Part shown: positions 26,557 to 35,160 of the stretch, one piece after another
Position numbering within the stretch: position 1 is the first letter of the stretch
Layout: each line of letters starts with the position of its first letter
DNA from: a virus
DNA length: 64,000 nt
Reading direction: 5' to 3' (one strand)
IMG/VR virus record: IMGVR_UViG_3300048694_001005
Coordinates: 116,566 to 180,565 of that record
Program-made: the position numbers and the translations under genes
The notes under the pieces: model-generated
What the model was told of the DNA's origin: nothing
Seen by the model: the letters and a program-made list of their open reading frames with translations, nothing else
Databases searched by the model: none

Positions 26557-26775
26557 ATGAACACACTGGAAGATCTGATAGTAAATTCTGATATTTTCGA
26601 CACCATCATGACGCGACGACTGGCAGAAGATATCAAATCAGTTAGTGATGATATCGCTCGCTTGCGTAAGATTAAACGACTGAAGCCATATCAGCAGGAG
26701 GATCTGGAAGCAAATCTGGAGATATTAGCAGCATTGAATCACGTTTATGACTATTATGGTGGACATCTGGAATGA
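26557..26775 (+). CDS. Small helical protein
   Basis: 72 residues, almost entirely helical and charged, with heptad-like spacing (IARLRKIKRLKPYQQEDLEANLEILAAL); probably a small coiled coil. It starts next to the previous stop and overlaps the AbrB-like gene by ATGA. Function unknown. Confidence 0.55.
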   Translation: MNTLEDLIVNSDIFDTIMTRRLAEDIKSVSDDIARLRKIKRLKPYQQEDLEANLEILAALNHVYDYYGGHLE

Positions 26776-26942
26776 ATAGCTATGTAGTAGAGTTGGAAGA
26801 AGACGAATACGGTTACCTCATACTGCCATTGCCCGAAGATTTACTACGCAAAATGGGCTGGCGCGAGGGTGATACTATTAAATGGCATGACAATGGTGAT
26901 GGATCTTACAGTTTAACTAAAAAGAAGGCACAAGATGCGTAA
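26772..26942 (+). CDS. AbrB/MazE-like swapped-hairpin DNA-binding protein (56 aa)
   Basis: 56 residues. ILPLPEDLLRKMGWREGDTI followed by a Gly/Asp turn and SLTKKK is the classical AbrB/MazE fold pattern (PLPeelleelGwkeGD). Such proteins bind DNA as dimers and often regulate their own operon; small versions are common in aquatic T4-like phages. It has ATGA overlaps on both sides. Confidence 0.75.
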   Translation: MNSYVVELEEDEYGYLILPLPEDLLRKMGWREGDTIKWHDNGDGSYSLTKKKAQDA

Positions 26943-27486
26943 AGAATTTGATGAATTACTGTGCAGCAAATATCCCCTAATCTTCAAAGATAGGCATGGA
27001 GATATGACTAAAACAGCTATGGTCTGGGGGTTTGAATGTAGCGATGGATGGTTTACATTAATTGATAACCTTTGCCGCCAGTTGATGAATGATGTGACGC
27101 AATGTCAATATAGGCTTGAGCGCCAGGAACATATGGCCACCGTCACTGATAGGTCAGAATGGAATCAATGGCAGCTGGATAATTTCTCTGATGAGCAGTT
27201 ACAACTGGCGCGCACAGAATTAGCAGAAGCCATGGCCAAAGTACCAGTGGCAGTGCAGGTCAAGGAAAAATTTGGTGGTCTACGTTTTTATGTGCATGGT
27301 GGCACTGATAAACATCATGCCTTGATAAGTTTTGCAGAAGAGCTCAGCTACAAAATCTGTGAAGATTGTGGTGCGATGCAGGATACAAAAACTTATACGC
27401 AGGGCTGGAATAGAACGCTGTGTCCTACGCATGCGCTACAACATTATGGGGCTGATGCATTGGAACCTGAGGTAGGTCCAGTATGA
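26935..27486 (+). CDS. Conserved phage protein with C-terminal zinc-finger pattern
   Basis: 183 residues, starting MRKEFDELLCSKYPLIFKDRHG. A phage-wide uncharacterised family. VKEKFGGLRFYVHGG (about 107) and CEDCGAMQD...LCPTH (about 141-164) suggest a small treble-clef or zinc ribbon at the end. It overlaps its neighbours by 8 and 4 nt. Role unknown. Confidence 0.6.
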   Translation: MRKEFDELLCSKYPLIFKDRHGDMTKTAMVWGFECSDGWFTLIDNLCRQLMNDVTQCQYRLERQEHMATVTDRSEWNQWQLDNFSDEQLQLARTELAEAMAKVPVAVQVKEKFGGLRFYVHGGTDKHHALISFAEELSYKICEDCGAMQDTKTYTQGWNRTLCPTHALQHYGADALEPEVGPV

Positions 27487-27905
27487 GCAACCTAGTTAAG
27501 CATGCAGAAAACGAACTCAAATCGGTGGGTATGTTAGACAGTGGCGAGGAAATGAATGAGTTCATGTGCAAGAATTTGCTGGACTTGATAAAAGTATTCT
27601 CAGAGCAGGGACATAGTGGCATGAGTGCTAGCTATTGCGTGGATATGTTTAGCAAATTGGCTAGATTTGAGCCGCTGGGTCCGTTAACTGGTGAGGACTG
27701 GGAATGGGTTGAAATCGCACAGCAAGATGGACCACTGTATCAAAATATTCGATGCAGCCATGTATTCAAGGATAATAACGGCGCATACGATATAGATGGC
27801 AAAGTTTTTATTGGAACATCTGGTGGGGCCTATACCAATAAGGACAGCAGAGTACCAGTGACCTTTCCCTATACACCCAAGACAGAGTATGTAAACGTAT
27901 TATGA
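27483..27905 (+). CDS. Conserved hypothetical phage protein
   Basis: 140 residues. Pattern LTGEDWEWVEI...LYQNIRCSHVFKD is shared by an uncharacterised family in many large phages. ATGA overlaps with both neighbours place it in the early operon. No catalytic motif visible. Confidence 0.6.
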   Translation: MSNLVKHAENELKSVGMLDSGEEMNEFMCKNLLDLIKVFSEQGHSGMSASYCVDMFSKLARFEPLGPLTGEDWEWVEIAQQDGPLYQNIRCSHVFKDNNGAYDIDGKVFIGTSGGAYTNKDSRVPVTFPYTPKTEYVNVL

Positions 27906-28261
27906 TTGATCATATTGTCATTACTGATCCGTTGCTTACCGCGTCACTGACGCCTAAGCCTTATATTTCTCAGCCAGCATATATAAATTCCCAACCCATG
28001 CGTAATGTAGTGGGCGAAGTCCATTACAACACTACCACTCAAATGATGGAAATCTTTGATGGACAGTCTTGGCGCTCAGTATCACAGGCCGTTACGCTTA
28101 ATGCAGGGCCTAGATTACATGCAGTAGTGAGCTGGGCCGAAAACAAGATGCGTGAAGAAGCAGAACTTGAAGCATTAATGGCAAAACATCCAGGGTTAAA
28201 AGAATCCAAGGAACGATTTGATATTATGCTGGCATTAACTAAAGAAACAACAAATGAGTGA
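27902..28261 (+). CDS. Hypothetical protein
   Basis: 119 residues. The N-terminal half contains GEVHYNTTTQMMEIFDGQSW, a motif of the kind found in small phage particle-decorating or fibre proteins; the C-terminal half is helical. Coupled by short overlaps to its neighbours. Function uncertain. Confidence 0.5.
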   Translation: MIDHIVITDPLLTASLTPKPYISQPAYINSQPMRNVVGEVHYNTTTQMMEIFDGQSWRSVSQAVTLNAGPRLHAVVSWAENKMREEAELEALMAKHPGLKESKERFDIMLALTKETTNE

Positions 28262-28520
28262 TAACAAAACCTGGAACGATTTGGTTCAAAGTATTTGGCC
28301 CAACGTAACTGCCGAACAAGCGGAGATATTGCTATGGGAAACCACTTGTTTTCCCATGGGCACAGCGGAGGACGTTGAGCGGCAATTACGAGAAAATTAT
28401 CAACGCAGCGGTGGCGATGTTGATCTAATTGTTAAGTTAGTGTATGCTGACATAGATCAACATATACAGGAGAATAGATTTTGGGAAGCACTAACAGATG
28501 ACTATGAAAACCGCAAATAA
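28254..28520 (+). CDS. Hypothetical protein
   Basis: 88 residues, acidic and helical, starting MSDNKTWNDLVQSIWPNVTA. Overlaps the upstream gene by 8 nt and the downstream one by 23 nt. Not recognised. Confidence 0.55.
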   Translation: MSDNKTWNDLVQSIWPNVTAEQAEILLWETTCFPMGTAEDVERQLRENYQRSGGDVDLIVKLVYADIDQHIQENRFWEALTDDYENRK

Positions 28521-28989
28521 AGTAGACCCTATCACTAGTAATTGCAACATCAAATTGAAAGCAAAACCAGTCATAAACGACAGGTTTTGGATAGTGGACA
28601 ACGGTTCACAAAACGTTGGCACTATTGAAAAAACACAGGAAGGTGTAGTTTATTATTCTGGGCGCAAGCGTACCTTTTTTAAGAACATTAAAAGTCTTAC
28701 TAACGATCTAAATATTGTTATCAGCTACAGCGACAGCGCAAAAACTAAGCCAATTACTGATACTGGTAGTTTTCCTACAGCTACTAAACCACATAATGTT
28801 TTGTACGATGTAAAACATAAAACCTACGTGTTTACTAAAACATCTAAAAGCAAAAGTTATTATTGCGCTGGTTATTTTGCTGTACAATTAGCAGGCGTTT
28901 GGCAACAGGTATACTGCCCTAAGTTAATCACGATACAAAGATACCCATATCTTGGTCCATTTATGTCCGCTAAAGATATCAAAGTATAA
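28498..28989 (+). CDS. Hypothetical protein
   Basis: 163 residues with ATGs at 28498 and 28504; basic and beta-rich. Its repeated FWIVDNGSQNVGTIEKTQEG-type strands resemble the N-terminus of the product at 29227, suggesting distant paralogy. No known function. Confidence 0.5.
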   Translation: MTMKTANKVDPITSNCNIKLKAKPVINDRFWIVDNGSQNVGTIEKTQEGVVYYSGRKRTFFKNIKSLTNDLNIVISYSDSAKTKPITDTGSFPTATKPHNVLYDVKHKTYVFTKTSKSKSYYCAGYFAVQLAGVWQQVYCPKLITIQRYPYLGPFMSAKDIKV

Positions 28990-29198
28990 TGGGGTTACAT
29001 TTACAAAAGTTCAATCAACGACTACAAAATATGAATCAATCTGGTGGTCGAGAGCTGATATTGGGGGCTAAGGAAGCACGTGATCTACAGCATGAAATCT
29101 TTGCTTTGCTGGATCAAGTGTCAGAAATGGAGAAAAAACTTAAAAACCCTAATAATAACAGTACTGAACTAGCCGCAGATGGCGGTGGGTTCAAATAG
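28989..29198 (+). CDS. Small coiled-coil protein
   Basis: 69 residues, starting MGLHLQKFNQRLQNMNQSGGRELIL, with a helical middle (AKEARDLQHEIFALLDQVSEMEKKL). It resembles small helical proteins in T4-like cyanophages. TAATG overlap with the upstream gene. Function unknown. Confidence 0.55.
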   Translation: MGLHLQKFNQRLQNMNQSGGRELILGAKEARDLQHEIFALLDQVSEMEKKLKNPNNNSTELAADGGGFK

Positions 29199-29213
29199 TT
29201 CATTAACTGATAG

Positions 29214-29221
29214 TATAAATA
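29214..29221 (+). promoter_or_regulatory. Perfect late promoter
   Basis: TATAAATA ending 6 nt before the ATG at 29227, again placing the start codon at the predicted start of transcription. Confidence 0.7.
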
Positions 29222-29226
29222 TTAAT

Positions 29227-29526
29227 ATGTCTAGACCTAAACCAACCATATTAATTGAGCAAGTAAATAAAACCAATTATCGTTGCGATCAAATACTCAG
29301 TAGTGAAGGTATTTGGTCTGTAACTTTTGAAGGCAAGCCTATCAATTTGAAAAGTAGCAATATGCTAGTTAATTATCCTGGTCCAAAATACAAGAAAACC
29401 AGTTTCAGTAATCCAGGACATGCTATTAACCTAGCAAAAAAGTTAAATACGCAATTCAAAACTGACAAGTTTGAAGTAGTTTTATTGACGCACGGTGAAA
29501 AAATCTTTCCTAAAACGCAAGCATGA
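29227..29526 (+). CDS. Hypothetical late protein
   Basis: 99 residues from the ATG at 29227, basic, starting MSRPKPTILIEQVNKTNYRC. No ribosome site; the late promoter core ends 6 nt upstream. Overlaps the next frame by 32 nt. Function unknown. Confidence 0.55.
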   Translation: MSRPKPTILIEQVNKTNYRCDQILSSEGIWSVTFEGKPINLKSSNMLVNYPGPKYKKTSFSNPGHAINLAKKLNTQFKTDKFEVVLLTHGEKIFPKTQA

Positions 29527-29875
29527 TTATACAGATGCCTTTATTCGTGAGGCAGGTATAGATCCCAATTTACACACGGAAGTTTTTAATCGTTGGTGGT
29601 ATGCTCCTAAAGAACCTAATCTTAGATTAAGTGTACATGGATATGATTACCTAACCCAAGTGCTAAAGCTCACCAGTTACAAGATAGAACTGGGTGATGC
29701 GCAAAGCAAGTTGCTGTTACTGTTACAAAAGAAAATGGATAGCCCATACTATTTGCATCAACGGCGCAATTATGCGGTCTATTCGGATGTAAGTATTTTC
29801 GCCAGCAGTGATGCTACAATGATTCTCTTGGCTGACAATAACTTAGAGCGATACCTACGTGATATGAAAGGTTGA
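29495..29875 (+). CDS. Conserved hypothetical phage protein
   Basis: 126 residues from a GTG at 29495. The C-terminal half (KMDSPYYLHQRRNYAVYSDVSIFASSDATMILLADNNLERYL) resembles a family seen in T4-like aquatic phages. The start codon is uncertain because the ribosome site is weak. Confidence 0.55.
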   Translation: MKKSFLKRKHDYTDAFIREAGIDPNLHTEVFNRWWYAPKEPNLRLSVHGYDYLTQVLKLTSYKIELGDAQSKLLLLLQKKMDSPYYLHQRRNYAVYSDVSIFASSDATMILLADNNLERYLRDMKG

Positions 29876-29900
29876 CAACATCAACCAAAACTGCTATACT
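29872..29900 (+). promoter_or_regulatory. Consensus sigma70 promoter, leaderless start
   Basis: TTGACA, 17 bp, TATACT. The -10 ends 6 nt before the ATG at 29907, so the mRNA should start at the AUG. Confidence 0.85.
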
Positions 29901-29906
29901 AGCAGT

Positions 29907-30293
29907 ATGAAAAATATCCATTATAGGTATTTCAAAAACAGGTTTGCAGTTGATCGCAACTGGGGCAATGTCCACGAAGATTGCAGGGAAGCGATCTTTA
30001 ATTACCTTGCCTATGGTTATGACCCTGGTGGTTTTTTAACCGCAGTATTGACCAACGATCTCTACCGAGCTGCAGGAATTTCTGATTTTGAAAATAAAAA
30101 ACGCTTGGCATTTGTGGCTAACTTTGTGGCCATGAACCTGCCACTTGCATGTTACGGCACCGCAAAGAAAATGCGAGCTTGGATGGAATTGAGCAATGAA
30201 GATCGCGAAAAGATTATGACTGAAGCGCGGTTATTCCCAACATTGTTTGACATCATACGTGATCCCAACATGGAATCAGAGCCAAACTTTTAG
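29907..30293 (+). CDS. Hypothetical early protein, leaderless
   Basis: 128 residues, starting MKNIHYRYFKNRFAVDRNWG, helical, with no recognised domain. It is driven by a consensus promoter whose start site coincides with the ATG. Strong early expression is predicted, which makes it a candidate takeover protein. Confidence 0.65.
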   Translation: MKNIHYRYFKNRFAVDRNWGNVHEDCREAIFNYLAYGYDPGGFLTAVLTNDLYRAAGISDFENKKRLAFVANFVAMNLPLACYGTAKKMRAWMELSNEDREKIMTEARLFPTLFDIIRDPNMESEPNF

Positions 30294-30318
30294 TAATAAA
30301 TCAAGAATTTAGCGGTTG

Positions 30319-30347
30319 TTGACACAGCAGTAATTTGGTAGTATAAT
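30319..30347 (+). promoter_or_regulatory. Perfect sigma70 consensus promoter
   Basis: TTGACA, 17 bp, TATAAT, the exact bacterial consensus. It is followed by a normal leader with a TTAGGAG site before the ATG at 30372. Confidence 0.9.
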
Positions 30348-30371
30348 TGCTTTTTAACTTAGGAGTCTGGC

Positions 30372-30524
30372 ATGGAAAACTTTGTCATTGGTATCGACTA
30401 CGATCAACAAAATTTCAACTATCGTGCTGCACTGGCTGACGGTCAAGTAATTGAGCTTGATGCCGAATCCTATGAGGATGCGGTGTTGGAAGCTGACACG
30501 CTGGACCTTGAGCAGTATGCCTAA
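30372..30524 (+). CDS. Small acidic early protein (50 aa)
   Basis: 50 residues, starting MENFVIGIDYDQQNFNY, very acidic, behind the best promoter in the window with a good ribosome site. It overlaps the phosphoesterase start by 8 nt. High early expression of a tiny acidic protein suggests a host-takeover or inhibitor role; function unknown. Confidence 0.7.
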   Translation: MENFVIGIDYDQQNFNYRAALADGQVIELDAESYEDAVLEADTLDLEQYA

Positions 30525-31305
30525 GGTAGATCTCGTTTCAGACCTGCATCTTGAATGCAAGGAACTCACGTTGCCCGGCGGTGATATTTTGGTCATCGCC
30601 GGGGACGCTATGGAGTTTAGGAATTATCTGCAGGCCTTTCACTCTACTAGGTCGCTGGGAGAACCTACAGATAGATTCCTACGTTTCTTTGAAGTAGAGT
30701 GCGCCAAGTATCAAACTGTTCTCTACTTGCCGGGCAATCACGAGTTTTATGGATCGGAGATTGAGTCCGTGTCACAGCGTATGCAGTCTGGCGTATTGCC
30801 TGACAACGTGCGAATACTTGATCGTTCAGTCTATGACGCTGGCGACGTTCTGTTTGTGGGTGCTACACTATGGACCAACTGCAACAATGGCGACTGGTAC
30901 ACTCACTATCACCTAAAACGCTGCATGAACGATTTCCATGTGATTAAGTATAAGGAAAAACGTTTTACCACTCATGATATGATTGATTTACACAATCGTG
31001 ACTTTAGCTATATCAAAACCGTAGTTGAGCAAAACGCTGATCGCAAGATCTTTGTGGCCACGCATCACACGCCCAGCTTCATTAACTGTGCAGCCAAATA
31101 CGCCAATGATAAGCTCATGAATGGTGGCTATCACACGGAATTGAGTGAGTTCATTTTGGATCACACCAACATCACACATTGGGCTTTTGGTCATACGCAT
31201 GAACCTTTTGATCATTACATTGGAACCTGCAGATTAGTATGCAATCCGCGTGGTTATTGGCCTCATGAAGGTAGCAAAGGCTACATGCCCAAGACCATAA
31301 TGTAA
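30517..31305 (+). CDS. Calcineurin-like metallophosphoesterase
   Basis: 262 residues from the ATG at 30517. The metal-binding blocks are visible: SDLHLE (about 7-12), AGD (about 26-28), GNHEFYG (about 68-74), ATHHTPSF (about 181-188) and GHTHEPFD (about 221-228). The family cleaves phosphodiesters or nucleotides; the phage substrate is not predictable, and cyclic nucleotides, RNA or DNA ends are all possible. It ends just before a late-type motif and a terminator. Confidence 0.85.
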   Translation: MPKVDLVSDLHLECKELTLPGGDILVIAGDAMEFRNYLQAFHSTRSLGEPTDRFLRFFEVECAKYQTVLYLPGNHEFYGSEIESVSQRMQSGVLPDNVRILDRSVYDAGDVLFVGATLWTNCNNGDWYTHYHLKRCMNDFHVIKYKEKRFTTHDMIDLHNRDFSYIKTVVEQNADRKIFVATHHTPSFINCAAKYANDKLMNGGYHTELSEFILDHTNITHWAFGHTHEPFDHYIGTCRLVCNPRGYWPHEGSKGYMPKTIM

Positions 31306-31346
31306 TAAATACGTTACCCACTCGGAATGGGAAGGCGGTATTGATT

Positions 31347-31371
31347 AAGCCCTGAGAAATCAGGGCTTTTT
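31347..31371 (+). terminator. Rho-independent terminator
   Basis: AAGCCCTGA pairs with TCAGGGCTT around a GAAA tetraloop, followed by TTTT. It closes the early operon of the phosphoesterase. Confidence 0.9.
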
Positions 31372-31490
31372 CATTATAGATTCTAGGTAAATACTGTGGA
31401 TCTATAATGAATAACTCTGTCGTAATACAACATAATCTTAACAGCACGTGACATAAAACCACTCTGTTCATAGAAGATCATTTAACTGAA

Positions 31491-31640
31491 ATGATTCATT
31501 GGACTGAGTCGAATTGCAGAAGCAAGGTGCAATGTTTTGGAGTGCCAGGGGATAATAATGTGGTTGAATTTGTTTTTGAAAGCGGAGAAGACGCAGTGTT
31601 ATTTGCGCTCAAATGGAGTGGAAGTAGTTGCAATCAATAA
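31491..31640 (+). CDS. Small hypothetical protein (49 aa)
   Basis: 49 residues, starting MIHWTESNCRSKVQCF and ending with an amphipathic FVFESGEDAVLFALKWS segment that looks protein-like. No clear ribosome site. It lies alone between a terminator and the next late gene, so confidence is moderate. Confidence 0.45.
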   Translation: MIHWTESNCRSKVQCFGVPGDNNVVEFVFESGEDAVLFALKWSGSSCNQ

Positions 31641-31680
31641 ATTTATAGTTTATACTTCGTAAATAACTCTTAAATAATAG

Positions 31681-33258
31681 ATGTGGTTTAATTTCTTAAC
31701 ATTAATCACCGCACTCACAATAAGTGGAGTAGCGGCCTATTACAGTATAATTGGCTTAACCGCCATCTTCGCTGCGGCGTTTTGGCCTATTGTTATTATG
31801 GGCAGCGTGTTGGAAGCTGGAAAAATTGTTACTAGTGTTTGGCTTAAGAAGTTTTGGCACAAAACAAGTTGGCAGTTAAAAACCTATTTGACTTTCGCAG
31901 TATCTATTTTAATGCTCATAACAAGTATGGGTATATTTGGCTTTCTTAGCAAAGCCCACATGGATCAAGGAGTACCTTCTGGGGATATCGCCGCACAGGT
32001 CAGTTTGATTGACGAAAAGATTAAGACACAGCGTGATAATATCGAAGCTAACCGCAAAGCACTGGCACAAATGGATGCAACTGTTGATCAAACTATCAGT
32101 CGCAGTAGCACAGAGCAAGGAGCCACCAACGCAGCTAATCTACGTCGTAGCCAACAGCGAGAACGTGGTGCATTGCAGAATGAGATCGCCACCGCACAAA
32201 AGGCTATAGCTAAGTTGAATGAAGAACGTGCTCCGGTGGCCAGCCAATTGCGCAAAGTTGAAGCAGAAGTTGGTCCCATCAAATACGTAGCTGCATTGAT
32301 CTACGGTGACAATCCTGATCAAAACCTATTAGAAAAGGCAGTGCGTTGGGTTATCATTATATTAGTTTTGGTGTTTGATCCTTTAGCGGTAGCTCTTATA
32401 TTAGCAGCAAACAGTAGTATGCGTTGGCAACAAGAAGCACCACAGCAAAGTAAAGAATCAAACACGGAACCTAAAATAGAAGCGGATGGTAATGATCTAG
32501 AAGATATAAATCAAAAGTTAGGTGCTATTCCGCAGCAGGTTGACGCCGAAGCGGAGGCTATTGCTAGTACTGTACAGGAAACAGCCCATAGCGATCTGCA
32601 GGTGGAGCGAGATAGATTATTTGTGGCACATAGCGCGGAGTTAACTAGAGCGGATCAATTACAAATTGCGTTGGATAATAAGCAGCAAGAGTTAAACAAT
32701 GCGCAAGAGCAGTTACTACAAAAAGAACAGGAACTATCAGAAATAGCTGATAAATTAACAGAATACTTGTCTTCAACACCGCAGACTGCTGAAACAGATG
32801 CTCAAACATTACAAAAAGAGTCGGAAATCTTTTTATTAAAAGAAACAATAAACCAGCAGCAAACAAAGATTGCTGACCTACAAAAACATATAGATGATTT
32901 AGAACAATTACGTGGACTTTACAAGTTAGTTGAGCAGATGCGTGGAGAACCAGAAGGAGTAGACCTTAATCAAAAAAACCAACCTAGCGAAGCAGGTTTT
33001 GGTTCAGATTTCCCCAACAATCCACGCAAGTCAGACATGTTTGTGCGAGTAGATATGTTGCCACATAAAGTATTTAAATTCAATGGTAACAAGTGGATAG
33101 AAGTAGACAAAAATTCAACTGACACATACATTTTTAATGATGAATACGTACGACATTTGGTGGATATGCTAGCACGTGGGGAAATAGAGTTGGACCATAT
33201 CAACGAAACCGAGCAGGCACAAATAAAAGCATTGCTGCGTAGAGAAAGTCGTGGCTAG
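31681..33258 (+). CDS. Large membrane-anchored coiled-coil protein
   Basis: 525 residues. Two or three hydrophobic spans at about residues 5-45 and 68-88 and one at about 222-245 surround a soluble loop with coiled coil (LIDEKIKTQRDNIEANRKAL). A long cytoplasmic coiled coil follows (about 275-425) and a compact C-terminal domain ending GEIELDHINETEQAQIKALL. Similar membrane proteins occur in aquatic T4-like phages with no known role. A TAAATAA motif overlaps its start region, so expression is probably late. Confidence 0.6.
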   Translation: MWFNFLTLITALTISGVAAYYSIIGLTAIFAAAFWPIVIMGSVLEAGKIVTSVWLKKFWHKTSWQLKTYLTFAVSILMLITSMGIFGFLSKAHMDQGVPSGDIAAQVSLIDEKIKTQRDNIEANRKALAQMDATVDQTISRSSTEQGATNAANLRRSQQRERGALQNEIATAQKAIAKLNEERAPVASQLRKVEAEVGPIKYVAALIYGDNPDQNLLEKAVRWVIIILVLVFDPLAVALILAANSSMRWQQEAPQQSKESNTEPKIEADGNDLEDINQKLGAIPQQVDAEAEAIASTVQETAHSDLQVERDRLFVAHSAELTRADQLQIALDNKQQELNNAQEQLLQKEQELSEIADKLTEYLSSTPQTAETDAQTLQKESEIFLLKETINQQQTKIADLQKHIDDLEQLRGLYKLVEQMRGEPEGVDLNQKNQPSEAGFGSDFPNNPRKSDMFVRVDMLPHKVFKFNGNKWIEVDKNSTDTYIFNDEYVRHLVDMLARGEIELDHINETEQAQIKALLRRESRG

Positions 33259-33556
33259 CAAAATCAAATTAATAACACCTCCAGATTCTATCAATGATAG
33301 TGGGTGTAATGTATTGCTAATTAACATAACCATGGAAAATTTGACTAAATTAATTAATGATTTATGGGATCATGATCTTGCTTTAAACCTATATTTGTGC
33401 AATAATTTAGATGATGCTTGGCTGGATACAGTCTTACCAAAGATGTCTAAAATATTAGCATATGATGTAGCCGCATACAGTGCAAAATTATGCGATCATA
33501 TTGGATTCGCTAAATATCGAAACTATGAGGAAATACTAAATGAACTTTCAACGTGA
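33251..33556 (+). CDS. Hypothetical protein
   Basis: 101 residues from a GTG at 33251 overlapping the upstream stop. Alternating strands and helices (VLLINITMENLTKLINDLWDHDLALNLYL) without a recognised motif. It overlaps the bS21-like gene by 17 nt. Confidence 0.5.
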   Translation: MASKIKLITPPDSINDSGCNVLLINITMENLTKLINDLWDHDLALNLYLCNNLDDAWLDTVLPKMSKILAYDVAAYSAKLCDHIGFAKYRNYEEILNELST

Positions 33557-33785
33557 AGATAACAGGATGTGTAAGGGTTCCACAGTAGAAGTTAAAAATG
33601 ATAACTTTGAAAAGGCTGTACGTAAATGGAAGAAAAAGGTACAGGAAAGTGGATTAATGAATGATTTACGTGAGCGCGAAGCTTATGAAAAACCCACGGT
33701 GAAACGCAAACGTCTTAAAAATCTGGCACGTCGTCGTTGGCAAAAATGGTTACAAAGCCAACAGCTTCCAGCCAAAAATTATTGA
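33540..33785 (+). CDS. rpsU: Ribosomal protein bS21 homologue
   Basis: 81 residues. DNFEKAVRKWKKKVQESGLM...REREAYEKPTVKRKRLKNLARR is the bS21 signature, including the NFExAlRrfKrk start and the EYEKPSxKRKRK block, with the expected basic helices. bS21 sits near the anti-Shine-Dalgarno on the 30S subunit and affects initiation. Phage copies are known in some large phages and could bias host ribosomes. The ATG at 33540 has a GAGGAAA site; an ATG at 33567 also exists. Confidence 0.88.
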   Translation: MNFQREDNRMCKGSTVEVKNDNFEKAVRKWKKKVQESGLMNDLREREAYEKPTVKRKRLKNLARRRWQKWLQSQQLPAKNY

Positions 33786-33812
33786 CAATTACGGGTATAT
33801 CCTGTATAAATA
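33782..33812 (+). promoter_or_regulatory. Composite early/late promoter for hsp20
   Basis: TTGACA and TATAAA are 17 bp apart, and the same -10 is the T4 late core TATAAATA (33805-33812). The gene could be served by host and late-modified polymerase. Confidence 0.75.
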
Positions 33813-33881
33813 CTATTGTAACAAATGCCCATGGTGGGGTTTGTTACAGTAAAATGTTCGCTTAATTTTAAGGAGACAATT

Positions 33882-34313
33882 ATGAACAAACTAACTACTC
33901 TTGATTTATCCCCCTTTTATCGCAATTCCGTTGGACTGGATCGACTGTTTGATACCATGTTGAACCGTGGTGACAACAACGTCAATGCAGGTTACCCTCC
34001 CTATAACTTGATCAAAAATGATGATGATCACTATGAAGTTCAGTTGGCTTTAGCTGGTTTTAAAAGTACCGAGATCGATGTCAGTGTAAAAGATGGTCAG
34101 TTAATCGTCAAGGCAGATCGTGCTGAAACTGAGGAATCTGGCGAATACATACATCGTGGTATTGGGGTACGTAGTTTTATACGCACCTTCCAACTAGGGG
34201 ATTATGTTGAAGTAGTGACCGCGCAGTTAGTTGACGGCATACTGAGCATTAAACTAGAACGTTTAGTGCCAGAAGGCTTGAAACCTCGCAAGATCACTAT
34301 TGAAACAAAATAA
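33882..34313 (+). CDS. Small heat shock protein (Hsp20/IbpA family)
   Basis: 143 residues from the ATG at 33882 (AAGGAG site). The alpha-crystallin domain spans about residues 42-135, with YEVQLALAGFKSTEIDVSVKDGQLIVKA, the GVRSFIRTFQL strand and DGILSIKLE. These ATP-independent chaperones hold unfolding proteins and are common in T4-like phages of aquatic bacteria, perhaps aiding capsid assembly. Driven by a composite promoter. Confidence 0.9.
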   Translation: MNKLTTLDLSPFYRNSVGLDRLFDTMLNRGDNNVNAGYPPYNLIKNDDDHYEVQLALAGFKSTEIDVSVKDGQLIVKADRAETEESGEYIHRGIGVRSFIRTFQLGDYVEVVTAQLVDGILSIKLERLVPEGLKPRKITIETK

Positions 34314-34327
34314 GCGGTGTAAATACA

Positions 34328-34349
34328 GTGGGGGAGTAAAATCCCCCAC
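34328..34349 (+). other. Strong intergenic hairpin
   Basis: GTGGGGGA pairs with TCCCCCAC across a 6-nt loop, but no T-run follows. It may be an attenuator or stabilising hairpin between hsp20 and clpS. A TAAATAC motif lies just upstream. Confidence 0.6.
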
Positions 34350-34369
34350 ACTAAAATGGCAGAAAGGCT

Positions 34370-34672
34370 ATGAGCGTAGAAATTAAAGAAGTGATTAAAG
34401 TCGATACAACCGTTACCCCTCCTGTAGATTTTAACGTAATTTACGAAAATGACGAAGTAACTACTCAGGATTTTGTTGTAGAAACGTTAGTATTAATTTT
34501 TAACCATGATCAACCTCATGCAGAAGAATTAACTATGCGTGTGCACACTGAAGGTCGTGCGGTTGTTGCAACATTGCCTTATGAGATAGCAGAGCAAAAA
34601 GGTGTAGAAGTTACTATGCTTGCTCGCAACAATGGATTTCCTTTGTCCATCAAATTAGAACCCAATACATGA
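34370..34672 (+). CDS. clpS: ClpS-like protease adaptor
   Basis: 100 residues. The core (about 26-95) matches ClpS: YENDEVTTQDFVVETLVLIF, the AEELTMRVHTEGRAVVATL block and the AEQKGVEVTMLARNNGFPLSIKLE end. ClpS hands N-degron substrates to ClpAP, so a phage copy could redirect host proteolysis. Located between Hsp20 and a cytidylyltransferase; overlaps the latter by 4 nt. Confidence 0.85.
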   Translation: MSVEIKEVIKVDTTVTPPVDFNVIYENDEVTTQDFVVETLVLIFNHDQPHAEELTMRVHTEGRAVVATLPYEIAEQKGVEVTMLARNNGFPLSIKLEPNT

Positions 34673-35160
34673 TTATTCAAAACGGCAAGGAACAGCGTGT
34701 TGGCTTTACGGCCAGCGCCTTTGATTTGCTTCATGCTGGGCATATAAGCATGTTACATGAAGCCAAACAACAATGCGATTATTTGATCTGTGGCTTACAA
34801 AACGATCCCACTGCGGATAGACCCACAAAGAATCGCCCAGTGCAAAGTGTAGTTGAACGACAAATCCAGCTTAAAGCCTGCAGGTATGTGGATGAAATTT
34901 GGGTTTACAACACGGAAAAAGAACTAGAAGACCTATTACTGACTTTGCCCATAGATATAAGGATCCTGGGTGTAGAGTATCAGGATAAGGACTTTACAGG
35001 TAAAAAGATCTGCGAACATAGAAATATTGATCTTTATTACAACAAAAGAGATCATAGTTTCAGCAGCAGTGATCTTAGGCGCAGAGTATATCAAGCTGAG
35101 TTTTTCAAAAACGCAACTGATCAAATTGATTTTGACGTAGATCCAGAAAACGTCGTATAA
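34669..35160 (+). CDS. Cytidylyltransferase-like protein
   Basis: 163 residues. GFTASAFDLLHAGHISMLHEAK (about 12-33) holds the HxGH nucleotide-binding motif, and SSSDLRRRV (about 131-139) is the ISSTxLR-like second motif. The family activates glycerol-3-phosphate, heptose or ethanolamine phosphate as CDP or ADP derivatives; the substrate is unknown. Could feed the phage's glycan genes. ATGA overlap with clpS. Confidence 0.8.
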   Translation: MIIQNGKEQRVGFTASAFDLLHAGHISMLHEAKQQCDYLICGLQNDPTADRPTKNRPVQSVVERQIQLKACRYVDEIWVYNTEKELEDLLLTLPIDIRILGVEYQDKDFTGKKICEHRNIDLYYNKRDHSFSSSDLRRRVYQAEFFKNATDQIDFDVDPENVV

